64,000 bases of DNA from Procambarus clarkii (lineage: Eukaryota; Arthropoda; Malacostraca; Decapoda; Cambaridae), in the NCBI RefSeq assembly GCF_040958095.1, contig NC_091181.1, positions 27,554,904 to 27,618,903 of the forward strand. Direction: 5' to 3'. Shown piece by piece: positions 1-10,984 of this stretch. The position numbers and the translations under genes are program-made. Within the stretch, counting starts at the first letter, position 1. Each line of letters begins with the position of its first letter. The notes under the pieces are model-generated. The model was not told the DNA's origin. It did not search any database and saw only the letters and a program-made list of their open reading frames with translations.

Positions 1-580
1 GAAAAGAATCAGTTGGAAACAAATTGCAAAGCTATGAAAGAAAAAAAACAAACTCTTGAAAACAGCTTTGCAAAACATTAAAGCAAATTTAAACAAATGA
101 CTACAAAAGGTTAGGTAAGGAAATTCAACAGGGAAAAACAGCTTTTGTCAGTACAGATGGAGGAACTTACACAGGGAATAGAACAGCGCAAGAAGGATAT
201 GCAACTCACTTACTTACAAGTAGCCAAGTAGAAGGAAAAAATAGAAAAAGCAGTAAAGGAAGCTACAATGCAAACACTGCTGCAACCAGGATAAAACAAA
301 CATTAGGCTGGAAGTCAGAAAGGAATTGGCATCAAACCCAAAATTGATGCAAAACACAGTCGATCGAAGTCCTTAATAATTTTGGTTACAAAGAAGAAAA
401 GGAGATAATTTCTAGGTCAGAAAGAGCTGTAGAAGAAGCAAACGTAATAGATGCAATTGTTGGGCTAGTGAAAAGTCTTACAACCATAGAGAATATCTGC
501 GACTACAGGAGAATTGGCAGGTACATAAAAGAGAAAGATTGACCTTTGAGGATCACCCTAAATGGTGCCAAACAGATGGA
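1..580 (+). pseudogene. LINE ORF1-like remnant
   Basis: The plus strand reads as a broken coiled-coil-like, Lys/Glu/Gln-rich protein with several stops. It ends in a stretch around 445-570 that reads NVIDAIVGLVKSL then DYRRIGRYIKEKD and PLRITLNGAKQMEEV. The 'RxGxY...RPLRI' pattern resembles the RNA-binding part of non-LTR retrotransposon ORF1 proteins. No intact frame remains. It stops at the edge of the Tigger element at 588. The family assignment is inferred from pattern only. Confidence 0.4.
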
Positions 581-587
581 AGAAGTA

Positions 588-1456
588 CAGTGGCACCTCG
601 ACTTACGATTACCCTGACTTACGATAATTTTGAGTTACCATATAAATTTGATCGGAAAATGCAACTCGACTTACGATAGTGTCGTCGACTAATGATATTT
701 GTTGATACACGTTTGGGTTGACCGAGCACATGGTTCCCTGTCACACAGGCCGACCTGCCTCAGTTTACTAGAGCCACCCGCTTAGTGACGATCACGCTTA
801 TGAGAAATTCTATTTTTTTGGTGATGTTTTGCTTTTTGAACATAAAACCAATTATTATATATCATGCCATAGGTCCCACGAAAGTCAGTGATAAGGTTCA
901 ACATATAAAAACACATGTGAGGATGACCATAGAGGCAGTACAGAATATCCCTTCCTCAAAAATTAAGAAAATTTTTGCAGCATGGGAAGAACTGAAAACT
1001 TTTGCTGAAATGACTCGCCTAAATCAAGCAGCAGTAGGCTGTTGCCTTAACCTTTTTAATGACACTGTGATGCATCACTACAGGTAAATATTAAAATGAA
1101 GGGTAAAACAAGTGTCACTAGACAAATTTTTAGTGAGACAAACTAGCAGTGAATCACAACCTGGTCCTAGTGGTATGCAGGCAAAACGTAAGAGAGTGTA
1201 CCCCAGAGAAATCATTACTGCCTGATGTTATAATGGAAAGGGACTCCCCTTCCAAACATTAACACCTCTCCTCCTCCTCCCCCCTCATCACCATCTTCCA
1301 TACGCCATCAAGAGTCCTCCATAAAGGTAAGATAAACGTATGTACTGTATTGTAGTTAGAAAAAAAAAATTGTATTCAATATAAAATGTATTTTTAAGTT
1401 AAGATTTCTGGGGCTGTGGAATGGATTAATTCAATTCCCTTTATTTCTCTTTATAG
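588..1456 (+). mobile_element. Tigger/pogo-like DNA transposon remnant
   Basis: It begins CAGTGGCACCTCG just after a TA dinucleotide (586-587), the typical start of a Tigger-type terminal repeat. Around 870-945 it encodes a decayed version of the N-terminal CENP-B-like helix-turn-helix start (GPTKVSDK, HVRMTIE). Around 1110-1260 it encodes the C-terminal tail (SESQPGPSGMQAKRKR). The catalytic DDE core is missing. Its 3' end is lost at the junction with a LINE C fragment near 1457. It is the same type of deletion derivative as the copy at 42919-44952. Confidence 0.65.
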
Positions 1457-1815
1457 GAGAGATTAGAGGCATTGAATATGCCAAAACTAGAAGATAGAAG
1501 AAAAAGAGACGATATCATCACTACATATAAAAATAATAACAGGAATCGCTAAAATTTATAGGGAAGAATTCCCGAGACCTGGAACTTCAAGAACAAGAGG
1601 TCGTAGACTTAAACTAACTAAACAAAGCTGCTCAAGAAATATAAAAAAATTCCCCTTTCACAAACAGATTGGTAGACAGTTGGAACAAGTTAGGTGAGAA
1701 GGTGCTAGAAGCCAAAACCATCAGTAATTTCAAAGCGTTATACTAGTATGACGAAGAGTGCTGGGAAGATGGGACACCACGAGCATAGCTCTCATTCTGT
1801 AACTACAATTAGGTA
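1457..1815 (+). mobile_element. LINE C, 3' fragment
   Basis: This is the 3' end of the RT open frame, frameshifted: RLEALNMPKLEDRRKR, then GTSRTRGRRLKL, then the terminal ...CWEDGTPRA. It is followed by the family tail (GGGACACCACGAGCATAGC... and AGGTAATTAC). It matches the better copy at 36907-37605. It is 5'-truncated, as is usual for target-primed reverse transcription. Confidence 0.75.
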
Positions 1816-2200
1816 ATTACTCACTATGTTAGTATTTAAAAAAGAAAGAGCCATATAGAGAAATATTAAGATGAGGGGTAGACAATTTGTAGGTAACATT
1901 GCTTTTGTAAGGGCTTTATGAAGTCTAACAGTGATATACACGACTAATGCTAATAAAGAGGAAAAAAAGAAAAAAAAATGATTGAGGTCAGAGAGGCAAC
2001 AATGGGTTGAAATCAGGGAGGTGAAGGAATTGAGAAATTACAGACATGAGGGATTATGTCAATTTATATTAAAGTATTACCGAGTACTGTACTGGTATTT
2101 AGCAAGACGGGGTAGTAATGCTAAATTAATACAGGGTAATTAAAATATATAAATTATAATACTTATTATATTAAATTATAATAATTATTATAAAGAGTAA
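1816..2200. other. Unassigned AT-rich stretch
   Basis: AT-rich sequence with short A-runs and a small TATAAT-rich patch near 2150-2190. I see no coding frame or recognisable repeat. Confidence 0.5.
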
Positions 2201-2201
2201 A

Positions 2202-2640
2202 CTAGGTGTGATATAAAACAGACCATTGAGGATGAATGCCTAACGGCTGTTTCCAAACGGAGCAGACAGTAAGATGTCCGCTGGTTACCTGGTTGATACC
2301 TGGTTGATGGGGTTCTGGGAGTTCTACTCCCCAAGCCTGGCCCAAGGCCAGGCTTGACCTGTGAGAGTTTGATCCACTAGGCTGTTGGTTGGAGTGGCCC
2401 GCAGGCCCACATACCCACCACACCCCGGTTGGTCCGGCACTCCTTGGAGGAAACAATCTAGTTTCCTCTTGAAGATGTCCACGATTGTTCCGGCAATATT
2501 TCTTATGCTCGCTAGGAGGATCTTGAACAACCGTGGACCTCTGATGGTTATAGTGTTCTGTGATTGTGCCTATGGCACCCCTGCTCTTCACTGGTTCTAT
2601 TCTGCATTTTCTTCCATGTCGTTCACTCCAGTACGTTTTT
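2202..2640 (-). mobile_element. LINE B, decayed 3' fragment
   Basis: On the minus strand it encodes a frameshifted form of the RT C-terminus (IFKRKLDCFLQGVPDQPG, then YVGLRATPTNSLVDQ). The intact equivalent in the copy at 27526-28320 reads FKRELDKHLQRIPDQPG. The rest is diverged non-coding sequence. Confidence 0.7.
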
Positions 2641-2731
2641 ATTTTACTGTGTAGATTTATCTCTCCCGTCTTCTTTCTAGTGAAAGAAGCGGGTGGGCGT
2701 CAATACTTACCGGGAGTCCTCAAAACCTTCT

Positions 2732-2842
2732 TTATGATATGTGCAGTTTGCGTGAAAAAGAGACCCTTTCCCTTTCCAATAACACCTCTAAAAATCTTCT
2801 TCTTTATGGTATGTGCAGTTTGCGTGAAAAAGAGACCCTCAA
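2732..2842 (+). repeat. Two-copy direct repeat, about 60-bp period
   Basis: The segment starting TATGATATGTGCAGTTTGCG near 2734 recurs near 2808 with few changes (GTATGTGCAGTTTGCGTGAA followed by AAGAGACCC). Two copies only; its origin is unclear. Confidence 0.7.
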
Positions 2843-3409
2843 AACCTATTACCCTCCGGCAAGCACAACTGTGATGTTGTTTACATGTGTCAGCTGATTC
2901 CCATGTCAACACAAGATCAGCTGATCTTTGACTCTATTGGGTTCAAATAAGATACCTGTATATAAAAGTAATCTGATTACAACGTTTTCTATAATTAAAA
3001 AGTTCTTACATAACATAGTATGCAGAACCAAACTTCATCCCCTGAATTCCGGAACTCTGTTGTTTATCTAAATTCTAAAGCAATGATTATAACGATCCTT
3101 ATTATAAGGCCGCCCATAAAATCACCCAAAACTTCTCGGAATGCCAAAAATCATCCCAAAATTAACTATTTTGTTACTGTTAAATTTGTTATGAATGAAT
3201 AGAATGTGTAAAATATAACTATTCAGAAATAAACTAGTTTTTTTGGGGTAGGGTAATTGATACTAGTACTTGGGTAAAATTATTTATTGTTTTTTGGGGA
3301 GGCGAATGAAACTCGTGCTGGGCTAAATATTTATTTTATATAATAATTCATTGTGTCGGGTGACAGGAAGCCAGGTTACAGTTATACATACAGTATACGT
3401 TTGGCTTAT

Positions 3410-3530
3410 ATCGAGGCTCTCTCCCCCCAGGTAGAGATACAACCCCACAACAAACTGTGGCCATCTCCTGAGTACCTACTTACTGTTAGGTAAACAAAAG
3501 CATTAGGTGAAAGGAAATGCGCTCAACCAT
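3410..3530 (-). mobile_element. SINE2 body fragment
   Basis: It contains the body signature of this family in minus orientation (ACCCCACAACAAACTG, GAGTACCTACTTACTG, TTAGGTAAACA). The same signature occurs at 25385-25525, 36233-36475 and 62840-62995. The region before it (about 2850-3410) shows nothing I can assign. Confidence 0.55.
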
Positions 3531-3544
3531 TTCTATCCCGCCCG

Positions 3545-3725
3545 CCCAACCACTTGGGCTGGATGGTAGAGCGACGGTCTCGCTTCATGCACGTCGGCGT
3601 TCAATCCCCGACTGTCCAAGTGGTTGGGCACCATTCCTTCCCCCCGTCCTATCCTCAGTCATTATCCTGATCCCTTCCAAGTGCTACATAATGGCACTTG
3701 ACGCTTTCCCCCGATAATTCCCTTC
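3545..3725 (+). mobile_element. SINE3, tRNA-derived
   Basis: A tRNA-like head: CCACTTGG at the 5' end can pair with CCAAGTGG about 70 bases later. A box A-like TGGATGGTAGAGCG and box B-like GCGTTCAATCCCC lie between them. A body ending in GATAATTCCCTTCCCTTC follows. That body end recurs at 17790-17830, and a second head is at 27180-27260. This is a tRNA pseudogene/SINE, not a working tRNA gene, because the arms are imperfect. Confidence 0.6.
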
Positions 3726-4049
3726 CCTTCTATCCCGATCACGGAATTTTTTATTGTGAGTCGAGAACGAACCGTCTGTACTACCGGATAAGTAAAAGTA
3801 ATTTTTAGTAATATAATTGAAAGTAGATAATAAAATAATATTAAGGCTTAACTAAAGTAGATAATAAGTAAGGCTTACATAAGTGGCATTATAATCACAT
3901 TAACTTTACTAAATGGTAATGTATAACCCAATATTTGTTTTACAAATAAAATTTAGTAATATAATTGAAAGTAGATGATAAGTACATTGTAAGGGTTAGT
4001 GGTAATGTTTAACCCAAATTTTTATTTGATAAGTAAAAGTACAATTTAG

Positions 4050-5530
4050 TAATATAATTGCAAGTAGATAATAAGCAATACCTCAAATCTTATCTTACTG
4101 ACAGGCTCCAGTATGTTTCTGTGAATAATACTATTTCTCCCACCCTACCCATCAACATTGGTGTTCCTCAGGGCAGCATACTTGGCCCTTTCCTCTTTCT
4201 CGTCTACATTAATGACCTTCCAAATGCCTCCCAACACCTCAAACCAATTCTATTTGCTGACGACACAACCTTCATTTACTCCAGTCCTGACCCCCTTGCT
4301 CTAAATGCCACAGTAAATACTGAGCTAGAGAAAGTCCATCTTTGGCTAACTGCCAACAAACTCACCCTTAACATTGACAAAACGTTTTATATTCTGTTTG
4401 GCAATAAATCCTCTAATCAGATAAATCTCAAAATAAACAATACCCAAATTTGTAACAAATTAGATGGCAAATTCCTTGGCGTTCTCATCGACCACAAGCT
4501 GAATTTCCAGGGTCACATTCTAAATATATCAAAAAAAGTTTCAAAAACTGTTGGCATTCTTTCTAAGATCAGATATTATGTACCCCGCCCTGCCCTGGTT
4601 ACTCTCTATTACTCCCTCATCTATCCATACCTCAACTATGGTATTTGTGCTTGGGGTTCTACTACCCAAAATCATTTACGTCCTCTTATTACCCAACACA
4701 AAGCTGCTATTAGGACAATATCCAACTCTGGCCCCAGACATCACTCGGTACCCTTACTCAAATCTCTGAATATGTTAGATATTAAGTCACTGCACATTCT
4801 CTCTTGTGTATTATACATATTTGCGTAATAGTGGCTTTAGGCATTGTATGTACTAGCTATACCTATAAGTTAAACAATCCTTGTAAATATTTATTGTATG
4901 TATGTACCTTACCTAAATAAAATTTTATTGTATTGTATTGTATTGTATATATAAAACGCTGAACTGTAATGCTAATCCTGATCTCAAAAGCTTCATAGAA
5001 GGTTGTAACAGAACCCATGAGCACCACCAGAAATAAATACAGTTTTGATATTCCTAGAGTACGACTTAATCAAACTAGAAATGCTCTACAAATCAAGGGA
5101 CCCAGAATGTGGAATGACCTTCCCAACCATGTTAAAGACTGTACCTCTCTCAACCAGTTTAAGATAAAAACTAAACACTACCTAATAAATTCCCTGTAAC
5201 CTACCTCACTCCTCTATTGTCAACCCATGTCTGTTATTTATTTATTTTTTTTAATCAACACTGTTTGTCAACCTATTGTATTTGTGCTGCTTTTTCAGTC
5301 ATGTTCCCCCTTTTTTTATCTTTATTTGTATTTGTTCTCAACACTTTTTATTCTTTATGCTCAATTAGTATTAAGTTCTAGATATTAATGTTTTTCTTGC
5401 CCGAAACGCATTGCGTAATAGTGGCTTTAGGCATTGTATGTACTAGCTCTATCTATATATCAATCCATTAATGTAACATCACTTGTATGTATGTACCTTA
5501 CCTGAATAAACATATTTATTTATTTTATTT
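4050..5530 (+). mobile_element. LINE A, 5'-truncated copy
   Basis: An open RT C-terminal region runs to 4828. It has the motif GVPQGSILGP, catalytic FADDT (near 4254) and the thumb region HLWLTANKLTLNIDKT. The frame resumes at 5017-5199 (FDIPRVRLNQTRN, KGPRMWNDLPNHVK). The 3' tail around 5395-5530 carries CCGAAACGCATTGCG, GTGGCTTTAGGC and AATAAA before T-rich sequence. The break at about 4823-4950 is an insertion of the element's own tail. The clade is probably within the Jockey/CR1-type group; I cannot place it more precisely. Confidence 0.85.
4823..4950 (+). mobile_element. LINE A tail-only insertion
   Basis: This is a copy of only the last ~125 bases of LINE A (GCGTAATAGTGGCTTTAGGC... ending in AATAAAATTTTATTGTATTG repeats). 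It sits inside the LINE A open frame. The host frame continues right after it with AACTGTAATGCTAATCC. Confidence 0.75.
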
Positions 5531-5531
5531 A

Positions 5532-5775
5532 AGTTGTCCCCCTGGCGGAGTGGTAACACACTCGCCTCGCGTTTCGCAAGCGCTTTGGCCTGGGTTCATA
5601 TCCTGGTCGGGGAGGATTGACTGGGCGCCAATCCTTAACTGTAGCTTCTGTTTACCCAACAGTGAAAGGGTACCTGGTTGTTAAATGATTTGGCGGGTTG
5701 TATTCCCTGGGAAAATTAGGATTATTAAGGCTTGCCCGAAATGCTATGTGTGCTAGTGGCTGTACAAGAATGTAA
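5532..5775 (+). mobile_element. SINE1, tRNA-derived with LINE A-like tail
   Basis: The head has box A-like TGGCGGAGTGGTAAC and box B-like GGGTTCATATCC with a CGTTTCGCAAGCG arm between them. The body has CTGTTTACCCAACAG. The end (CCCGAAATGCTATGTGTGCT, then AGTGGCTGTAC) is the LINE A tail sequence. A second copy in minus orientation is at 31117-31424. Confidence 0.8.
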
Positions 5776-5890
5776 TAATAATAATTTATTTGCAAGAAGG
5801 TACAATGGGTTGGTGAGATTACGTTAGCTTGGTATTTTTACATTCATACAGAACCACTAACACGCATAGCGTTTTGGGCAGGTCCTTAAT
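5776..5890 (-). mobile_element. LINE A tail, minus orientation
   Basis: Contains CACTAACACGCATAGCG followed by TTTTGGGCAGGTCC. This is the reverse complement of the LINE A terminal sequence, preceded by an ATAATAATTTATTT end. Confidence 0.65.
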
Positions 5891-6770
5891 GTTGACAAAT
5901 GTTAGAGATCCCATGTGGGGCGTAACAACCCACGCCCAAACTACCAAATTAATAGCATTGCATTACAGTAGATTGATGAAGAAAAGGACCATGGAATAAA
6001 AATTCACTCACTGAATCCACCACTCATTGAAAGTTGCACAACAGGAAGGAGCAGCAGTCAAAAAGCTAACCAAACACTTGGAATAATCAAGCGTACCTTT
6101 GGCTTTAAGGAAAAGAAGGTAGTGATTCTCTGGTGTGCCCCCATTTGGATTACAGTATTCAAGCTCCCAGCATGGAGACTTCATCTTCAGAAGGACATAG
6201 CTGCGCAGGAGAAGGTGCAACACCGGGCAACAAAAATTATTCCATAACTAAGTCAACTCCCGTATCAGGAACGGTTGAGGGCCACAGGGCTAACAACACT
6301 GCAAACCAGGCATGTCAGGGCGGATTTCATTGAAACTTTTAAAATACTGGACAAGTCAGAAGATGTTGATCCGGACAATTTCTTCAGGTCACCTTACCTT
6401 GAGGTTATCTTGAGGTGCTTCCGGGGCTTAGCGTCCCCGCGGCCCGGTCGTCGACCAGGCCTCCCTGATATATCCCCGATAGGTCAGATATAACACAAAC
6501 ACGGAATAACGGTGTCAAGCTCAACGAGCCACAATGTCGGACTGAGAACAGAAAATGCTTTTCGCCCACAGGGTTATTAACCCATGGAACCGCCTACCTG
6601 CCGAAGCCGTAACTGAAAAAAAAACTGTTAACTTTTAAAGTACAACTGAAAAAAGATCATCAAGGCAAATGGGGGGACCTTCAACAAGCCGCCGGCTTCC
6701 TGTCCTCATCGAGCCACTAGTGTTAGTGGCTATCTGGTAAATTCAGGTAAATGTTATGTGCGAAGGTTCC
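5891..6770 (+). mobile_element. LINE D, 5'-truncated decayed copy
   Basis: Frameshifted pieces of the RT C-terminus: LDYSIQAPSMET, then RATGLTTLQTRHVRADFIE, then a FTHRVINPWNRLPAEAV-like segment. It ends in the family tail GCCGGCTTCCTGTCC... and TAAATTCAGGTAAATG. It is interrupted at 6392-6480 by a LINE B tail. Parallel copies lie at 13110, 52333 and 61310. Confidence 0.75.
6392..6480 (-). mobile_element. LINE B tail-only insertion (89 bp)
   Basis: Carries the LINE B terminal signature (TTGAGGTGCTTCCGGGGCTT, GCGGCCCGGTCGTCGACCAG) in minus orientation. It is flanked by AGGTCA at 6386-6391 and again at 6481-6486. This looks like a target-site duplication inside LINE D. Confidence 0.8.
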
Positions 6771-6892
6771 AGCTCTACAGGAGATTCCAGTTTGGCTTTA
6801 ATTAACGCATAAATTTTAGTTATAAATTTTCACATAAGTAAATTTGGTTTATAACATTTAAGTGCGGTGAACACGTGTTGCAGAGGTGAGAC

Positions 6893-7560
6893 ACGAACGA
6901 GGGGACACATGTGAGGGACATGAACGAGGGGACACATGTGAGGGACATGAACGAGGGGACACATGTGAGGGACATGAACGAGGCGACACATGTGAGGGAC
7001 ATGAACAAGGGGGACACATGTGAGGGACATGAACGAGGGGACACATGTGAGGGACATGAACAAGGGGGACACATGTGAGGGACATGAACAAGGGGACACA
7101 TGTGAGGGACATGAACAAGGGGGACACATGTGAGGGACACATGTGAGGGACATGAACGAGGGGACACGTGAGGGACATGAACAAGGGGGACACATGTGAG
7201 GGACATGAACGAGGGGACACATGTGAGGGACATGAACAAGGGGACACATGTGAGGGACATGAACAAGGGGACACATGTGAGGGACATGAACGAGGGGACA
7301 CATGTGAGGGACATGAACAAGGGGACACATGTGAGGGACATGAACAAGGGGGACACATGTGAGGGACATGAACGAGGGGACACATGTGAGGGACATGAAC
7401 AAGGGGACACATGTGAGGGCCATGAACAAGGGGGACACATGTGAGGGACATGAACAAGGGGGACACATGTGAGGGACATGAACGAGGGGACACATATGAG
7501 AGACATGAACGAGGGGGACACATGTGAGAGACATGAACGAGGGGAACACATATGAGCGAC
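6893..7560. repeat. Minisatellite, 27/28-bp unit, about 24 copies
   Basis: Tandem copies of GGGGACACATGTGAGGGACA followed by TGAACGA or TGAACAA. Units differ mainly by an extra G (27 or 28 bp) and by CGA/CAA. The period keeps several frames open on both strands (up to ~259 codons on the minus strand). That is expected for a stop-free repeat and I do not call a gene. Confidence 0.97.
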
Positions 7561-7765
7561 ATAGAGGAGCGGATACATAGGCCTGCTGTAGGCAGACTCA
7601 ATACACGGATTCGAAAAAAAGAAATGACAGAACTCAATCAGTTCGGAAAGAATTTGACCAACTGATCGAAAATTTAAAGGCAGGACTCACGAACGGAGGC
7701 CGGATTCACCAGTTACGGGACCCTCTAGGAGACACGGGCCTCTTATCTCCACCAAGGCGGCTGCA

Positions 7766-7887
7766 ATGGTATTCAAGAACTTGTTTACGAGCAAGAAGAA
7801 GATGGCCCCGGCCTCCAGCCCTCGGAACTCTGGGCAGGAAGTGGGGGTCCGGAAGCTACAGCTTTCACTCTGCGTAGACACAGTAAG
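7766..7887 (+). CDS. Candidate first coding exon, product unknown
   Basis: An ATG at 7766 opens a 40-codon frame starting MVFKNLFTSKKKMAP and ending GVRKLQLSLCVDTV. It runs into a strong splice donor (AAG|GTGAGTATG, donor GT at 7888). The sequence just upstream (about 7690-7765) is unique-looking and GC-richer than its surroundings. The frame carries a short basic patch (SKKKM) after a hydrophobic start. I do not recognise the protein and cannot identify the next exon. The phase at the donor leaves two bases of a split codon. An exon of the receptor-like gene at 20.5 kb is possible but unsupported. Confidence 0.35.
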
Positions 7888-7899
7888 GTGAGTATGTAT

Positions 7900-8060
7900 T
7901 GCTTAGATAGTTAGGGGTGGTGGCGGTTGTTAGTAGTGATAGTGGTTGGTGATGGTGGTTGTTAGTGATAGTGGTTGGTGGTGGTGGTTGTTAGTGATAG
8001 TGGTTGGTGGTGGTGGTTGTTAGTGATAGTGGTTGGTAATGGTGGTTGTTAGTAATGGTG
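7900..8060. repeat. TGG-rich tandem repeat, about 29-bp unit
   Basis: About four imperfect copies of GGTGGTTGTTAGTGATAGTG plus GTTGGTG. This fades into a broader GGT/GTG-rich purine strand to about 8260. Confidence 0.85.
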
Positions 8061-8380
8061 GTGATGGGTGGCAGTGGTGATGACAGTGACACTGGTGGGG
8101 GTAGAGTGGTGATGATGGTGGAGGTAGTTGCTGGGGATGGACGACACTGGTGATTGTGGTGGTGGGGTTTGAGGTTGATGGTGGTTGCATATGGCTTTCA
8201 CAGCGGCGGTGGGTGGGGGGTGGGGGTTGGTTAATGGTGGTGGTGGTGGGGAAGTAAAGTGTGCAGTCAGCAGTGTGGGAGGTGACACAACACCATAACC
8301 TGCCCTAACCCCCCCCTCCCCCCAACATCTGTACACCTGCAGGGATCACAGCCGTCCTGTGTCTTACACGCGACCTACCT

Positions 8381-8381
8381 C

Positions 8382-8468
<87 letters not shown>
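8381..8468. repeat. (AC)n microsatellite
   Basis: Uninterrupted AC dinucleotide run of about 44 units. Confidence 0.98.
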
Positions 8469-8473
<5 letters not shown>

Positions 8474-8489
8474 TTTGTTTGTTGACAAA

Positions 8490-9375
8490 TCCAACTTATA
8501 GGTAAGTAGACAGATAAGTAGGTAATTTCTAGCAAAATTTATAAAATGTTAACAGGTACATTGTAAGAAAATTTTACAAAGGTTAGTAGGCACATTAAAG
8601 CACATTGATAGCACATATAAGATGACAGCAATGATCACAATGTTAAAGTCGTATGGCTCTGGTACATATATTGGGGGGTTGGGTAGCACTAGATACAGTG
8701 CGAGTTAAAGCACTAGGTAGAACACTATGAAGATGAAATTAGGTACTTTTTGGTTTTGTTTTCGAATAAGGCAAAAGTTGGACAGCTTTTCAGTTCGTTA
8801 GGGAGTGAGTTCCATAGACTAGGTCCCTTTATTTGCACAGAGTGTTTACACAGATTATGTTTGACTCTGGGGATATCAAAGATATATTTATTTCTGGCGT
8901 GGTGATTATGGGTCCATTTACATCTGTCCAGGGAGTGTTTCAGAACAGGGTTTTATAAATGTAGATGGCATAAGAGAATGTGTGGAGTGAGTTTATGTTT
9001 AGCATGTTTTAGGGATTTAAACAGAGGAGCTGAGTGTTGTCTGAAAGCATAGTTTGTTATTGTTCTGATAGCAGATTTTTGCTGGGTGATGATGGACTTG
9101 AGGTAGTTTGCAGTGGTTGAACGGGGGGTTCAACCATTCACAGATACCATATGTAAGATAGGGATAGATTAGTGCATAGTATAATGAGAGGAGAGCAGAG
9201 TTAGGTAGATAATATCTGATTTAGAGAGTATACCAACTGTTTTAGAGACTTTCTAAATTATATGTTGAGTGTGGATACTCAAGTTAAGTCTCTTGTCTAA
9301 GTATAGGCCAAGGAACTTTCCATCATTTTTATTGCTGATGTTAACATTGTCTATCAGAAGCTGAATTGCATTTGT
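8490..9375 (-). mobile_element. LINE A, decayed minus-strand copy
   Basis: It aligns by eye with the minus-strand copy at 16540-17790 (shared GCAAAAGTTGGACAGCTTTT, GAGTTCCATAGACTAGG, TTTTTGCTGGGTGATGATGG). Frameshifts break the RT frame. The right boundary near 9375 is an abrupt change to another LINE family. Confidence 0.75.
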
Positions 9376-9935
9376 CGATTTATCTTTACTAAATCCGTGC
9401 TGGTGCCTTGAGACAAAGTTTATCTGGTGAAAATGTTCTACTAGTCAGCTTCGTATCAGTCTCTCTAGTAACTTGCAGGGGATACTTGTTAGTGTTATGG
9501 GTCTGTAGTTTAACGGTGTCTGTCTTCCCCCTTTCTTGTAGATTGTCACCGCCTTAGCCATTTTCCAACAGCCAGGAAGTTTCCGGTTTCTAGAGAGGAA
9601 TAAAATATTATGGCAAGTGGGCTGCACAATGATTCAGCTGCCTCTTTTAGTATTCATGGCGATACTTTGTCTGGTCCCACGGCTTTTGTCACATACAATT
9701 CCTGTAGTTGTTTCTTTACTTCTTCTAGGGACACTTTTATTTCAGTGAGGCTTTCCAGTGCCTGTTCGGTGTGGATTATAACTTGAATACTTCCTGAAAG
9801 CCTTTGTTAAGTTCCTCACATACCTCCTTATAATTTTCTGTGTCCTCCCTCACTTTTTTCAGGTCTGATAACTTGATCATTCACAGTCATCGTCCTCCTG
9901 ATATGGCTATGGAACAGTTTTGGCTCATGTGTGTG
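9376..9935 (-). mobile_element. LINE RT fragment of another family
   Basis: At 9445-9627 the minus strand encodes a conserved RT start: PGCWKMAKAVTIYKKGG, then LNYRPITLTSIPCKLLERLI (palm entry block). A decayed linker lies further right. It may belong to LINE C or E; no tail is present to decide. Confidence 0.65.
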
Positions 9936-10388
9936 CGTATGTGCGCTAAACTTGCTGTCAGACACCTTAAAACACACACCTGTTCACCACTCCTCCACAA
10001 CTCTCACGCACGTACACACACACACACACACACTGACACCCACACATGTTTTCGTAAACTCTCATACACCCACACACACCCCCGCGGACGCCAGACACAC
10101 CGTCTGCTCACAGGGAGGCTGATCTAGCGTCTAGCAAGTAAGGCATCACCAGCACCAACCACAACAGCAGCAGGAAACAGCATCAGCAGCAAAAAAAGAG
10201 AGAAGAAGATCAACAGCAAATATTATCTATATAGTAAGACAAATTAGTGAACGTAACGAGGAAGGTGTTGATAAAATACTTGAAAATAAGTAAAGATTTG
10301 TATTTACTATTTCTAGTGTAAAGTTTTAGCGAGAGTGATGAGTATGTGAGGAGGTGAGGAGGAGGGTCAAACACCAGGACCACTGGAC

Positions 10389-10652
10389 CAGGACCCGGAT
10401 TCACGAAGCAGTTACGTAAGCACTTACGAACGTGTACATCTTTCCTCAATCTTTGACGGCTTTGGTTACATTTATTAAACAGTTTACAAGCGTGAAAATT
10501 TGCCAATCAACTGTTGTTATTGTTATAAACAGCCACCTGGTGCTTCGGAGCTCATTAACTGTGTAATAATTGTAAACAAAGCCGCCAAAGATTGAGAAAA
10601 GATGTACAGGTTCGTAAGTGCTTGCGTAACTGCTTCGTGAATCTGGCCCCTG
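10389..10652. mobile_element. MITE with ~90-bp terminal inverted repeats
   Basis: The left arm has GATTCACGAAGCAGTTACG, then AAGCACTTACGAACG, TGTACATCTTTCCTCAATC and GGCTTTGGTTACA. The right arm is its reverse complement (TGTAAACAAAGCC ... GCTTCGTGAATC). The ends begin CAGG and finish CCTG. It has no coding capacity, and the short centre (about 10490-10560) is not repeated. The superfamily is undetermined. Confidence 0.85.
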
Positions 10653-10859
10653 GCTATAGTCCCCTTGACCGTGTGGATGTGGTTAATAAGTGGCCAGTGT
10701 GTGCTCCCTCACACTCTTCACCACAATGATTATTGTGGTGAAGCCTTCTAGTTAACACTAGAACTTGTGACACTCTAGTTAACACAGAAGAATACTGCCA
10801 GTGGTTCTTCAGTGATCACCGCAGGGCACACACTACCTTGTTCTTAAGAGTGCGAGCCG

Positions 10860-10980
10860 ATAGACGCATCATTAGGGGACAAATTGGGGACCTTTGACTA
10901 GCCGCGGGCTTCCTATCGTCATCGAGGCCACGAGAGAGAGAATAATTAATGGCCCTCAGGTAAATTCAAGTAAATGCACC
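10860..10980 (+). mobile_element. LINE D tail fragment
   Basis: Carries GGGGACCTTTGACTAGCCGC, CTTCCTATCGTCATCGAGGC and the terminal AGGTAAATTCAAGTAAATG shared with other LINE D copies. Confidence 0.7.
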
Positions 10981-10984
10981 GTGA

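Noticed and set aside
3545..3625. Functional tRNA gene
   Set aside because: Box-like motifs and an acceptor-like stem exist, but the arms are irregular and a SINE body follows. The body end and a similar head recur elsewhere in the window, so I call a SINE.
6893..7560. CRISPR-like array
   Set aside because: Units are contiguous with no unique spacers; this is a minisatellite in a eukaryotic genome.
6820..7637. Minus-strand frames of about 240-260 codons (SHVSPLFMSLTCVP-type)
   Set aside because: Artefact of the 27/28-bp minisatellite; frames shift with unit length.
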